DNA of 62,526 nucleotides from an uncultured Bacteroidales bacterium (GTDB lineage: Bacteria > Bacteroidota > Bacteroidia > Bacteroidales > Muribaculaceae): contig CALZTY010000010.1 of the NCBI GenBank assembly GCA_945829225.1, positions 1 through 62,526 on the forward strand. The letters are read 5' to 3'. Made by a program: the position numbers and the translations under genes. The notes below the pieces were generated by a model. The model ran no database searches and was not told where the DNA came from. It was given only the letters and a program-made list of their open reading frames with translations. Of this stretch, positions 16,989-25,865 are shown in pieces; position 1 is the stretch's first letter, and each line of letters starts with the position of its first letter.

Positions 16989-19388
16989 TTATTTGATGAG
17001 GACGCGGCGGGCGAAGTCGTCAACGGCGACGATGCACAGCCCGGTGGGGACATCGAGGGTGGTGATGCCGGCAGGCACGATGGCGCTGAACAGGGTGGTG
17101 CCGTCGAGGGCATATACATGGGCGAGGACGGGCTCGTCAGCCTCGATACACAGTTGACCGTCGCGGCAGAAGGCATCCCAGCGGTGGTAGTCGGCAACCG
17201 ACTCGGGGACGAGACTCGAATATGCAGTAGCCTCAATGTTGTCGATATTCACACGGTTGCCCACGGTGCGAGTGAAGCGCAGACGCACCGGCTTGCTCTG
17301 GTTGATGGTTACTGTGAACTTCGAGTATACATTGCTTGTCAAGTCGACAGTGGCAGCGGTCTGCCAGGTATTGCCATTGTCGGTGGTGTATTCGACGGCG
17401 ATGGTAGCGTTGATGTCGTTGCTATAAATCTTAGCCATAAAGGTAAGGACGCCCATGCCACCAATGTGCTCTTCAGCCATCTCAATTGAGGCTGTACCGA
17501 TTGAGGTATCGCTACTGCTCTTGCCGAAACGCACGCCGTAGTTGCCCTCGTAAGCCTCGGTGCGAACGTCCCAGATGCCTGTGTTGACAAAGTTCCACAA
17601 GCAAGCCGAGCCTTGATATTGCTGTTTGTTGTAGGTGGTGGCGGTGCCGGTCTCGAAGTCCTCAAAGAAGTTGACGGCAGCCACTACGTTGCCCACAGCC
17701 TCGGCTTGGTCGGTGTAGTAGTCGCCGGCTCGGGCTATGATTGAGGTGTGGAATGAGCCGGTGGCATTGCTGAGCAGGCGCAGGTAGATGCGGTCTTCCT
17801 CGGGGTCAAGGGTGAGAGAAGTGCTCCATGTAGCCTTGTCGGTCGACAACTGGAAGGGCTCGCTGACCGATACGGTTACGTTGGTGTTGATATTCTCGAT
17901 GTTGACGAGCAACTCGGCAGCCTCGGAGGGCTCACCGGGAGAGGTGACAAAGTTGAGGTCGCCATCAAAGAGGAACTCGATGAGCGGTTGCGGGTCGAGA
18001 GTGGTGACGTTGATAACCTCGGAGGTGAGGTGTTGCGACTTTATATAATATGTGTAGGTGGTCGATGCCTCGAGACCCTCGACGAGGAAAGCCTCGTCGG
18101 CGGCAGTCACCGAGCGCGGGAATTCGTCGAGCGACACGCCGTTGAGTTGCACGTCGAGGGTGTACTCGCCCATTGCATCGGCATCGCCGACATTGGACCA
18201 GCGAGCCACAAACGAGCAGTCGCTGATAGCGTTTACAGGACCCACAGGGAGGGTTGAGATAGCCTTGCCGGTGACTTTCACGCGCGAGGACAGCGAGCCC
18301 GAAGCCACGGTGACTACCGAGTTGAAAGTACCCTCGCTGAGGGCATTGAAGGTGACGGTAGCTGTGGCACCGTTAGCCGCCTGTGATGCGATAATAGAGG
18401 CAGGGGATACACTGAAATTGGCATCGCCGACGCTGAGGGTGACAGCGCTCTCGAGTGCTGTACCCTTGACAGTGAAGGTGCTGCTACGAGGATATCCCAC
18501 CACAGTGGTGCCGAGGTCGATAGTCGAGCCATCAACCGGCAGAGTGAGCTCGGGGTCGGGGTCGCCGTCGATATACCATGCGGTGCCGTTCTTGTCGCCC
18601 CAGATGTATTCAGCCAATTCGGGGTGGTCGATGAAGGGGTTACGGTTTTTCTGAGCGGCATACACGGCATTGTTGCGGTTGATTTCCTTGTCGCTCACGG
18701 GGTCTTGGCGGTGCCATTTGAGCAGGAGGTTGACAGCCCATGTGGAGAATGCCGGGTAGTTGTTGCCGGCGAGCATGGGGCTGTCCCAGGAGGCAATCTT
18801 GCCGTTGTATGCGGCAGCCATGTAGAAGTATGTACGAGCGAAGTCGCCCTTGTACTCGTCGTCGGGTTCAAACACGGTGCCGGAGTAGCCCGAGAAGGTC
18901 GACGAGCCCAGGCGCCCCAAGGCTCGGATGCCGCCCGAGGCGGGGAGGGTGGTGCCGTTGGCACACTCGCCGTAGGGGTAGTTGCTGCGCTGTCCGTTCA
19001 CCTTGCCGTCGGTGGGATAGATATGGAAGGCATCGCTCACCATGGGTGAGGCATCGTTAAACCAACTCTTGGGGAAGGAGTGCTCGCGGTTGTAGCAGGA
19101 GCCCACGACGCTGTATGAGCCGCATTGGTCTTTGCCAAACCTATACTCTTTGGTCGAATACATATCCCAAATGGTGCCGTTGGGACGAAGGTCGGTCGTC
19201 TCATAGAGGTCCCACAAGCCATTGTAACTGACCACGGTGTGATTGCCGACTACGTCACATAGTTTGACAAGCAAGTTTTTGCCCGTGAGGCCCTCACAGG
19301 ATTTGTAATAGTTGGCAGGCTCGGCAGCGGAGCAGAATTGTGCTGCGGCAAGAGCCAAGAGTATGAGCGATGTCCTTAGTTTATTCAT
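16989..19388 (-). CDS. Secreted endonuclease I-type nuclease with beta-rich and T9SS-like C-terminal domains
   Basis: Signal peptide MNKLRTSLILLALAAAQFCSA. The nuclease domain spans about 25-290 with the family hallmark CYNREHSFPKSWFN (98-111, catalytic His103), as in EndA/NucM. It is followed by an Ig-like segment (about 295-380), a fibronectin-like segment (about 385-465), another Ig-like segment, and a jelly-roll-like domain (about 575-730, FEDFETGTATTYN...VNIDNIEATAY). The last ~60 residues (HVYALDGTTLFS...GLCIVAVDDFARRVLIK) resemble a type IX secretion sorting domain, suggesting export to the cell surface or medium. Likely role: nucleic-acid scavenging. It has its own promoter and lies upstream of the helicase-nuclease gene on the same strand. 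Confidence 0.87.
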   Translation of the reverse strand: MNKLRTSLILLALAAAQFCSAAEPANYYKSCEGLTGKNLLVKLCDVVGNHTVVSYNGLWDLYETTDLRPNGTIWDMYSTKEYRFGKDQCGSYSVVGSCYNREHSFPKSWFNDASPMVSDAFHIYPTDGKVNGQRSNYPYGECANGTTLPASGGIRALGRLGSSTFSGYSGTVFEPDDEYKGDFARTYFYMAAAYNGKIASWDSPMLAGNNYPAFSTWAVNLLLKWHRQDPVSDKEINRNNAVYAAQKNRNPFIDHPELAEYIWGDKNGTAWYIDGDPDPELTLPVDGSTIDLGTTVVGYPRSSTFTVKGTALESAVTLSVGDANFSVSPASIIASQAANGATATVTFNALSEGTFNSVVTVASGSLSSRVKVTGKAISTLPVGPVNAISDCSFVARWSNVGDADAMGEYTLDVQLNGVSLDEFPRSVTAADEAFLVEGLEASTTYTYYIKSQHLTSEVINVTTLDPQPLIEFLFDGDLNFVTSPGEPSEAAELLVNIENINTNVTVSVSEPFQLSTDKATWSTSLTLDPEEDRIYLRLLSNATGSFHTSIIARAGDYYTDQAEAVGNVVAAVNFFEDFETGTATTYNKQQYQGSACLWNFVNTGIWDVRTEAYEGNYGVRFGKSSSDTSIGTASIEMAEEHIGGMGVLTFMAKIYSNDINATIAVEYTTDNGNTWQTAATVDLTSNVYSKFTVTINQSKPVRLRFTRTVGNRVNIDNIEATAYSSLVPESVADYHRWDAFCRDGQLCIEADEPVLAHVYALDGTTLFSAIVPAGITTLDVPTGLCIVAVDDFARRVLIK

Positions 19389-19448
19389 CTTTTAGGTTAT
19401 ATTTAAGGTAAACATGAATGAAGCCCTCGACAAGAGGGAAATAGACCC

Positions 19449-19480
19449 CAAAATTACCACATTTTTTATAATCCACCAAA
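19449..19480 (-). promoter_or_regulatory. Promoter of the endonuclease I gene
   Basis: Minus strand -7 TAATTTTG (19456-19449) and -33 TTTG (19480-19477), spacing 20 bp. Start predicted near 19445, leader of about 57 nt. Confidence 0.7.
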
Positions 19481-19500
19481 AAATTGTTTATACAGAGCAT

Positions 19501-19536
19501 AAAAAAAAAGAGCCACAGCGAAAAACACTGCGACCC
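19501..19536 (-). terminator. Rho-independent terminator of tRNA-Cys
   Basis: Minus strand: a nine-pair stem GGGTCGCAG/CTGTGGCTC (with G-T pairs) around a short T-rich loop, followed directly by nine T residues. It lies 12 nt after the tRNA-Cys 3' end and separates it from the endonuclease promoter. Confidence 0.7.
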
Positions 19537-19548
19537 TTCAGAGTCCTG

Positions 19549-19619
19549 AGGTACCTAGCAGAATCGAACTGCTGTACACGGTTTTGCAGACCGTTGCCTA
19601 ACCACTCGGCCAAGGTACC
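19549..19619 (-). tRNA. tRNA-Cys (GCA)
   Basis: 71 nt. Acceptor GGTACCT/AGGTACC, D arm GCCGAGTGG, anticodon arm CGGT-CTGCAAA-ACCG with anticodon GCA, T arm AGCAGTTCGATTCTGCT, and discriminator U as expected for Cys. CCA is not encoded. Confidence 0.95.
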
Positions 19620-19630
19620 CTATTGCGGTG

Positions 19631-19661
19631 CAAAGGTAGGCTTTTTTCTCCATACCACAAA
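19631..19661 (-). promoter_or_regulatory. Promoter of tRNA-Cys
   Basis: Minus strand -7 TACCTTTG (19638-19631) and -33 TTTG (19661-19658), spacing 19 bp. Start predicted about 8 nt before the mature 5' end. Confidence 0.75.
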
Positions 19662-19702
19662 ATATTTTGACACTTTTTCGCACGCCTCGATGTTTTTTTT
19701 CG

Positions 19703-19710
19703 TAATTTTG
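19703..19710 (+). promoter_or_regulatory. -7 box of menA
   Basis: TAATTTTG ends only 8 nt before the menA ATG, so the transcript would start about 4 nt before the start codon. No good -33 TTTG at 19-21 bp (TTTC at 19676-19679 is the nearest). Confidence 0.5.
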
Positions 19711-19717
19711 TGCCGTT

Positions 19718-20602
19718 ATGAGCGCATCCACAGTAAAAGCATGGACCGAGGCGGTGCGTCTGCGCACCCTTCCGGTATCGGTAGCCGGGGTAGTTACAGC
19801 CATCGGCTACAGCATATTACACGACAATCTCAACCTCGTGCCCGCCGGCATCTGCATGGTATTTGCCCTGCTGTGCCAGGTGGCGTCAAATTTTGCCAAC
19901 GAATACTATGATTACCGCGCCGGTCGCGACCGCGTGGGTCGCGAGGGTCCGCGCCGCGGAGTCACCGAGGGCGACATCAGCCCCCGTGCGATGCTCACCG
20001 CGGTGCTTGTGACCATTGCCGTGGCTTGCGGTGTGGGAATGTCGCTGGTGGCATGGGGCGGCTGGTGGCTCATCGCCGTGGGCGCTGCCGTGGCGGTAGG
20101 CGTATTTGCCTATAGTGCCGGACCTTTCCCACTGTCTACCAAAGGATTGGGCGAAGTAGCCGTGCTTATCTTCTTCGGCATCGTGCCGGTGACCCTTACC
20201 TATTATGTGCAGACCCGGGAATGGAATATCGATGTACTTTTGGGTGGCATATCAATGGGGTTGATGGGTGCCAATGTGCTGATTGTCAACAATTATCGCG
20301 ATATTGATGATGACCGAGCCGTGGGCAAGCGCACCTTGGCGGTACGTCTCGGGCGCCGAGCCATGCAAGCGCTTTATATTGCCAATGCCACTATTGCTAT
20401 GGCGCTGATGCTACCGGTATGGTGGCAAATAGGCTTTGCCGCAGTGCCGGTGCCGGTGTTGACACTGACGGTTGCTGTCGCCATCGCCATCAACATGGGA
20501 CGCCACGAGGGAGCCGCGCTGACACCACTATTGGCAAAGACATCGGCGCTGATGTGCGTATTTGCGTTGCTTTTCTTGCTCTGCGTGAGTTACTTAGGCT
20601 AA
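19718..20602 (+). CDS. menA: 1,4-dihydroxy-2-naphthoate polyprenyltransferase
   Basis: Integral membrane UbiA-family enzyme that joins DHNA to a polyprenyl chain, the committed membrane step of menaquinone synthesis. The first prenyl-diphosphate-binding motif is NEYYDYRAGRD (61-71), and the second is NNYRDIDDDRAVGKRTLAVRLG (near 195-215). About eight or nine membrane helices fill the rest. Length 294 aa is typical. The stop overlaps the convergent sensor kinase stop by 9 bp. No other men genes are in the window. Confidence 0.95.
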   Translation: MSASTVKAWTEAVRLRTLPVSVAGVVTAIGYSILHDNLNLVPAGICMVFALLCQVASNFANEYYDYRAGRDRVGREGPRRGVTEGDISPRAMLTAVLVTIAVACGVGMSLVAWGGWWLIAVGAAVAVGVFAYSAGPFPLSTKGLGEVAVLIFFGIVPVTLTYYVQTREWNIDVLLGGISMGLMGANVLIVNNYRDIDDDRAVGKRTLAVRLGRRAMQALYIANATIAMALMLPVWWQIGFAAVPVPVLTLTVAVAIAINMGRHEGAALTPLLAKTSALMCVFALLFLLCVSYLG

Positions 20603-21814
20603 TTTGCCACGCGTGCGTGGCAATTCCACGCGGAAAGTGGTGCCGCGTCCGGGAGTCGATGACTTCACAAAGATAGCGCCGCCATGATATTGGGCGATGA
20701 TGCGCTTGGCGAGCGCGAGCCCCAATCCCCAGCCACGGCTCTTGGTGGTGTATCCGGGTTGAAAGACGCTCTTGAAATTCTTGCGAGCGATGCCCTTGCC
20801 GGTGTCGGCAACTTCGACAAAAGCCACAGCATCGTCGCTACCGACGGTGACAGTGATAGAGCCTGTGCCGTCCATGGCATCGACAGCGTTCTTGATAAGG
20901 TTTTCCATCACCCACTCAAATAGCGGCGCACATGCCATCACCTCGATAGGAGCGGGCGCCGGCGAGGTGCTCAGGCTGATGCGCGAGGAGATGCGTGTCG
21001 ACATATAAGTCGTTGCGCCCGTAACAATTGCATTGATATCGGCGCTGACCATCTGAGGCACTGAGCCAATCTTGGAGAAGCGCGAGGCGATGGTACTGAG
21101 GCGGTTGACATCCTTGTTCATCTCAGCCACCGTGTCGCGGTCGACTCCCATGTCGGGGAGCAACTCCATCCATGCCATCAGCGACGAAATAGGAGTGCCC
21201 AATTGGTGAGCGGTCTCCTTGGACAAGCCCACCCACACGCGATTTTGCTCGGCGCGTTTGGTCGACGACATCGCCAGATACACCACCAGCACAAACACAA
21301 TCATTACACCTATAACTATATAAGGGTAGTAACTGAGGCGATGGAGCAGTGTCGAGTCTTCATAGTAAAGGTGCTGGACCAGCCCGGCGCCGGCATCGAT
21401 ATCGATGACGTTGGGCGAATGAGCCAAGTCGTGCAATTTGTCGGCAAGGAAATCTTGGTTGACCTGTGAGAGAACCCCGGGGTTTAGCGAGTCGATGGGC
21501 TCGGGGAGGTCAAAATTGCGTTGCTGCAGTATGTTACCCTCGTCGTCGGTGAGGAGCACAGGGATTGTGGTATTGCTCTCGATAATGCGCAACAGGAAGT
21601 CGATATCGATGGCAGCGCCCGAGTCGTCGGCAACCGACGATACAATCTCGCGGGTAGCATCTGCCCAAATCTCCATTCGCTCGCGCTCCTGTCGCGAGAG
21701 GTCAGCCACCAATCCCGTGGAGATATAGATGAATACAGCGACCACCACGACCACTGTGAGCAAGAAGATGGTCTTGCCGTAGCGCAGAATTGCCGAGAGA
21801 GTGGAGAGTCGCAT
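20594..21814 (-). CDS. Membrane sensor histidine kinase
   Basis: Two membrane segments (about 13-34 and 164-182) enclose a periplasmic sensor region of about 125 residues. Then KETAHQLGTPISS carries the phosphoacceptor His203, followed by the ATPase boxes: N (VMENLIKNAVDAM), G1 (DTGKGI), F (FQPGYTTK) and G2 (GWGLGLALAKRI). 406 residues from the ATG at 21814. The longer frame (21856) would overlap the upstream CNNM gene by 38 bp, whereas 21814 lies 4 nt after its stop. No response regulator is in the window, so the partner is unknown. Last gene of the coaX operon, next to envelope genes, which suggests an envelope signal (inference). Confidence 0.9.
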   Translation of the reverse strand: MRLSTLSAILRYGKTIFLLTVVVVVAVFIYISTGLVADLSRQERERMEIWADATREIVSSVADDSGAAIDIDFLLRIIESNTTIPVLLTDDEGNILQQRNFDLPEPIDSLNPGVLSQVNQDFLADKLHDLAHSPNVIDIDAGAGLVQHLYYEDSTLLHRLSYYPYIVIGVMIVFVLVVYLAMSSTKRAEQNRVWVGLSKETAHQLGTPISSLMAWMELLPDMGVDRDTVAEMNKDVNRLSTIASRFSKIGSVPQMVSADINAIVTGATTYMSTRISSRISLSTSPAPAPIEVMACAPLFEWVMENLIKNAVDAMDGTGSITVTVGSDDAVAFVEVADTGKGIARKNFKSVFQPGYTTKSRGWGLGLALAKRIIAQYHGGAIFVKSSTPGRGTTFRVELPRTRGKLA

Positions 21815-21818
21815 AGGG

Positions 21819-23102
21819 CTATTCTTCGGCGGTGTCGCCTGCGAGGGTTTCAACACGGATTAACTCGATGCGCGAGGCACTCTTGCGCATAATTTCAAAG
21901 ACGTAGTCACCCAGAGGAATCTTGGTGCCCGGCGCGGGAATGGTGCCGGTGGAGAACAAGATGTACCCTGCAATCGTCTGATAATCATCGCTCTCGGGCA
22001 GGTCGAGACCGAATTGCTCGTTGATATCGGCAATTTCGCAACGACCCGAGAACTCGTAGGTGTCGTTGTCGATGCGTCGCTTGACCAATCGCGATGAGTC
22101 GTGCTCGTCCTGGATATCGCCGAAGATTTCCTCGACCAAGTCTTCCAGGGAGATAAGCCCGGCGGTTCCGCCAAACTCGTCGACCACCACAGCCAGCGAC
22201 TTTTTCTGTTGCAACAGGCGACGCATCAACTTGTTGGCAAGCAGGTTTTCAGGCGCAAAAATCACCGGCTTGATATGTTCTTTCCAATCGTTGGCGGGGT
22301 CAAAGAGTTCGCTCACATGGATATATCCGATGATATTGTCGATGTCGCCCTTGAATACAAGAATCTTGGAGCGCCCCGACGACGTAAACAACTCGCTGAG
22401 GCTATTGCGGTCGGTGGTATCTATATTGATGGCTACCAACTCGTTGCGTGGCGTCATGCAGTCGCGAGCGTGAGTCGAGGAGAAGTCGAGCGCGTTGCGG
22501 AAGATGCGCACTTCGTTCTCGACGCTGAGGTTTTCTTCTTCGGCTTTGTCTATATTGCTCTCAATGAATTCATTAAGTTCGCCCACCGAGATGGCGCCTA
22601 AATGCTGCTCGGTGCTATGTATGCCGAATAAACGCATCAGCCATCGCGAAACAGCCGTCGACAGCCACGATATGGGATAGAAAAGCAGGTAAAAGACAAA
22701 TACCGGTAAAGCGAAGATTTTCAGCGAGTTATTGGGGTTGATACGGAAGATGGTCTTGGGGATAAACTCACCGCAAATGAGGATGACAATAGTCGAGATG
22801 ATAGTCTGGGCGGTGAGCATCAAGCCCTCCGACTCAATATACAAGCCCAACAGAGGTTTGAGTAAAGCCGCGGCGCCCATACCATAAATGACGAGCATGA
22901 TGTTGTTTCCCACCAAGATAGAAGAGATGAAAAACTCGCCATTATCGTAGAAGCGGTTGATAATGCGCGATATAAAACCGCCACGCGCCACATCGAGTTC
23001 GGTGCGCACGCGGTCGGAAGTAACAAAGGCGATTTCGACACCTGAGAAAAGCGCCGAGAACACCAATGAGACGATGGTAATGATAAGCAGAGAAGAGTCC
23101 AT
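21819..23102 (-). CDS. CNNM/CorC (hemolysin-like, GldE-type) membrane protein
   Basis: 427 residues: an N-terminal DUF21 membrane domain with several helices (about 1-190), a CBS pair (about 200-325, MTPRNELVAIN...VVDEFGGTAGLISLEDLVEEIFGDI) and a C-terminal CorC_HlyC domain (about 340-420). The family is linked to magnesium/cobalt efflux and, in gliding relatives, to GldE; the exact role here is unknown. The start ATG overlaps the lptC stop by one base (TAATG), indicating coupling. Confidence 0.9.
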   Translation of the reverse strand: MDSSLLIITIVSLVFSALFSGVEIAFVTSDRVRTELDVARGGFISRIINRFYDNGEFFISSILVGNNIMLVIYGMGAAALLKPLLGLYIESEGLMLTAQTIISTIVILICGEFIPKTIFRINPNNSLKIFALPVFVFYLLFYPISWLSTAVSRWLMRLFGIHSTEQHLGAISVGELNEFIESNIDKAEEENLSVENEVRIFRNALDFSSTHARDCMTPRNELVAINIDTTDRNSLSELFTSSGRSKILVFKGDIDNIIGYIHVSELFDPANDWKEHIKPVIFAPENLLANKLMRRLLQQKKSLAVVVDEFGGTAGLISLEDLVEEIFGDIQDEHDSSRLVKRRIDNDTYEFSGRCEIADINEQFGLDLPESDDYQTIAGYILFSTGTIPAPGTKIPLGDYVFEIMRKSASRIELIRVETLAGDTAEE

Positions 23103-23860
23103 TATCTTGATTTAAGGGGAGTTAGAGGTTTGCGATTGGGATTTGCAGGGCGCGCCGGGCGCACAGGCATGGCAGGATTGACGGCACGCGCATCGCCGGC
23201 ATCGATAGCCCGCTGCGAGGCGCTGCGAGGTGCCGGGCGTCTGCCACGCGGAGCAGTCACATTGCTATCTGTGGCGGCTGTATCGGCTGTCTCGCCGGGA
23301 GTCGGGCGCTCGATAGGGATGATGCCTGTGGGGCGGTTCACGGTGTATTCGGTCATAGTTTGGTTGCTGTTGAAGCCGTAGCCCTCGATGATGCGGTCGC
23401 TGCGCACTATGTGGATGAATGAGTCGCTGTAGACTTTCTGTTGAAATTGGTCCCAGTACAGTTGAGTGGTGATAAAACTGTCGCGCAAGGTGTTGACCAT
23501 TAGCACGTGCCCGTCGAGGCGCCACAGGCGCTTGCGGCTGAAGTAGCGCGCCGAGTCGCAGGTAACAAATGCCGCGGGACGCAGAGACTCGTCGTACTGT
23601 TGCAATTCCAAGCCAGTAGGGAAGCGCCAAAAAGGCTCCGCAGCCTCGTCGTACATCTCCCACAGCGCCGTGGATATGTGATAACGGGTGTAACCCGAGT
23701 CGCTGATGAAGGTCTCCACGTCGCGGGTGGTCATCGTGGGAATGAGTTCCGGGTCGTCGAGCGATGCCACAAACGACTTGCGCTCGGGTGCACAGGAGAA
23801 TACACCCACGCCAGCCACGAGGGCAATCATTATCGCCGGAAGTCGCCTCATCGCGCCCAT
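23102..23860 (-). CDS. lptC: LptC-like LPS export protein with long basic tail
   Basis: Probable periplasmic bridge component that passes lipopolysaccharide from LptBFG towards LptA. The N-terminus (MRRLPAIMIALVAGVGVFSCAPE from the second ATG at 23851) has a lipobox-like VFSC. The core, about 35-190, has the LptC/OstA-like beta pattern (SDSGYTRYHIST..., WRLDGHVLMVN, FITTQLYWDQFQQKVYSDSFIHIV). The final ~60 residues are rich in Arg and Pro (APRGRRPAPRSASQRA) and lie outside the usual domain. 252 residues from the first ATG. It lies between an outer-membrane barrel gene and the CNNM gene. Confidence 0.8.
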   Translation of the reverse strand: MGAMRRLPAIMIALVAGVGVFSCAPERKSFVASLDDPELIPTMTTRDVETFISDSGYTRYHISTALWEMYDEAAEPFWRFPTGLELQQYDESLRPAAFVTCDSARYFSRKRLWRLDGHVLMVNTLRDSFITTQLYWDQFQQKVYSDSFIHIVRSDRIIEGYGFNSNQTMTEYTVNRPTGIIPIERPTPGETADTAATDSNVTAPRGRRPAPRSASQRAIDAGDARAVNPAMPVRPARPANPNRKPLTPLKSR

Positions 23861-23873
23861 GGGGCTGCTCGTT

Positions 23874-25130
23874 TTAGTAAATCTTGTTCTTGAAGAACCA
23901 CAACTCGTTGAAGTTCACCCCGAGTGTGATGTTGAGGTAATTCTCCTTGACCAAGGGTCGCGGAGTAGCCTGGCGATGGCGCCACTCGATACCGAGGTTC
24001 ACCACGGTCTTGTAACCGGGGATGGGGAAGCCGAAGCCCATCGACACGCCGTAGTCGCGCACATTGTATGCCGCACCCTCGGCGTCGAAAATCTTCTGAT
24101 AGTTGCGCTCGACAAATCCGCCGAGGCGATACTCGATGCGCTTGAAGTAGGCACCACGCGCTGCCGGGCGGTATTGCAAGCCGAGAGCCGCCTTGTAACG
24201 GTCGGCGAGCATATCCTCCATGCCTTGATATTTCTCCTTGCTCCAGGGCTGATAAGTGAAGTCAGCCTCCACCATCAAGCGGTTGCGCCAGGTGTAACCC
24301 ACGCCGATGCCATAACTTGCTGCCATCGAGTAGTTATCCTGCAATTTCACCTTGTCCTGCAGTGTGGGCGAGGTCTCGTTGTTGACATCTTGCACATATG
24401 TGCGGGCATGACCTATGAATTTCTTGGCAGGCGAGTATGTCAAGCCTACCGACAGCACATCGCGACGCCCGATGGGTTGCAGATAGAGCAAGCCGGCGCT
24501 GATATTGTAGTCGCGCACCGACAACTCGCGGAAATACAACGATGTAGAGCCCATATCGGTGGCTGCATATGTGTAGTTGTTGGCAGTGCCGAAGAGGTAA
24601 GCCAAGTTGACACCTACCGACAATCGGTCGGTGATGCGACCGCCCACGCCGGCATACAACTCGTTGATAGAGCCATCGCCACTGCGCGTGGTGTAGCCAT
24701 TCTGGATGCTATTGCCGATATTGTAGCCTACCGACGACCATGGTATCAAGCCCACCGACACGCCGATGCGCTTGCTCACCGGGAACTGCATGGTGATGTA
24801 ACTGAGCCCGCCACCGAAGATGTTGTCGCTCACGCGAGTGCCGTCGGGGGTTTCTTCGTGCCATGCGTTGCTCATCTCGAAGCCTATGTCAAAGAGGAAG
24901 GTAAGCGAGTCGACACGGGCATAGGATGCCGGATTCATCACATTGATTTGGCGCCCGCTGAACATAGCATAGCCCACGCCACCCATCTGGGACTGCGAGG
25001 CGGTTGCGCGGTCGCTGAGCAAGCCATAGCCAAATCGCGAATATGGCGACACGGTGCCGTTCTGAGCCATCGCCGGCATCAATGCGGCGAGTGCCACGGC
25101 TACAGTCATCAATAGTTTCTTAACGTTCAT
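23874..25130 (-). CDS. Outer-membrane beta-barrel protein (conserved Bacteroidota family)
   Basis: Signal peptide MNVKKLLMTVAVALAALMPAMAQ. The mature protein consists of alternating beta strands with many aromatic residues, glycine-rich turns (RFGYGLLSDRATASQSQMGGVGYAMF) and a terminal ...WFFKNKIY ending in an aromatic residue, as for barrels inserted by BAM. 418 residues. FadL/OmpP1-like proteins are the nearest recognisable group, but substrate and role are unknown. Its start overlaps the coaX stop by 11 bp. Its position ahead of lptC fits an envelope role. Confidence 0.78.
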   Translation of the reverse strand: MNVKKLLMTVAVALAALMPAMAQNGTVSPYSRFGYGLLSDRATASQSQMGGVGYAMFSGRQINVMNPASYARVDSLTFLFDIGFEMSNAWHEETPDGTRVSDNIFGGGLSYITMQFPVSKRIGVSVGLIPWSSVGYNIGNSIQNGYTTRSGDGSINELYAGVGGRITDRLSVGVNLAYLFGTANNYTYAATDMGSTSLYFRELSVRDYNISAGLLYLQPIGRRDVLSVGLTYSPAKKFIGHARTYVQDVNNETSPTLQDKVKLQDNYSMAASYGIGVGYTWRNRLMVEADFTYQPWSKEKYQGMEDMLADRYKAALGLQYRPAARGAYFKRIEYRLGGFVERNYQKIFDAEGAAYNVRDYGVSMGFGFPIPGYKTVVNLGIEWRHRQATPRPLVKENYLNITLGVNFNELWFFKNKIY

Positions 25131-25857
25131 TGTAATTCAAAATGCTATTCAAGCCTATCAACACGAGGTTGGGTTCGATGGTTATTGGAGATGAAATATA
25201 CGGAATGATGAGGTCGGCAGAGCCGCCGGTGAGGATTACCTCGGCAGGCACGCCATCGGGGGTCAGGCAGTGACGGTAGTACTGCAACTCACCTACCACG
25301 CCGCGGATAGCGCCCGAGCGGAGAGCCGTCTCGGTGTCGTAGCCCCAGCGCGGGCAGTCGCCGTCGGTCTCGACCAGCGGCAATGCCTTAGTGAAGTGCT
25401 GCAATGCCTCCAAGCGCACGAAGATGCCCGGAGCGATGTTGCCACCGATGAAGCGACCGCATGCCGACACCACGTCGTAGGTGATGGCTGTGCCCATATC
25501 CACCACTAACACGGTGCGTTTGGGCGAAATCACCGCAGCACCGGCGGCGGCAGCCACGCGGTCACAACCCAAGGTGTGAGGGGTGCGGTACTCCACGCTG
25601 ATGGGCAGTGGCGTGGTATGGTCAAGCACGATGAGGCGCTTGGCTATCGGTGCCAATGCACGCTCCACATCATCGCGCCGACGCCCGCACACCGAGCAAA
25701 ATATTGCTGCATCTGCTACAGGCGCGTGCGACAATTGCTCGACAATCTGCTCCGGAGTGTCGATGTGGAATGTCTGCTCGCACACGAGTTCATCGTCGTG
25801 CCACAGTCCTATCTTCGTCGACGAGTTTCCCTCGTCTATGGTCAATTTCCTTAACAT
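25120..25857 (-). CDS. coaX: Type III pantothenate kinase
   Basis: Phosphorylates pantothenate as the first step to coenzyme A. ASKHA-fold motifs: phosphate-1 loop DEGNSSTKIG (8-17), LGCDRVAAAAGA with the conserved Asp, and VVDMGTAITYDVV (phosphate-2). C-terminal VILTGGSADLI is also present. 245 residues, typical length. First gene of a five-gene minus-strand operon. The start is fixed because the DEGN motif begins at residue 8, yet the -7 box lies only 8 nt upstream, so the mRNA is predicted to be almost leaderless. Confidence 0.95.
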   Translation of the reverse strand: MLRKLTIDEGNSSTKIGLWHDDELVCEQTFHIDTPEQIVEQLSHAPVADAAIFCSVCGRRRDDVERALAPIAKRLIVLDHTTPLPISVEYRTPHTLGCDRVAAAAGAAVISPKRTVLVVDMGTAITYDVVSACGRFIGGNIAPGIFVRLEALQHFTKALPLVETDGDCPRWGYDTETALRSGAIRGVVGELQYYRHCLTPDGVPAEVILTGGSADLIIPYISSPITIEPNLVLIGLNSILNYNER

Positions 25858-25865
25858 TCAGCCGA

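Noticed and set aside
23706..25115. Long plus-strand open frame (469 codons) opposite the barrel and lptC genes
   Set aside because: It is the GC-driven shadow of the real minus-strand genes; the translation shows no family motif, and the minus-strand proteins have signal peptides and conserved domains.
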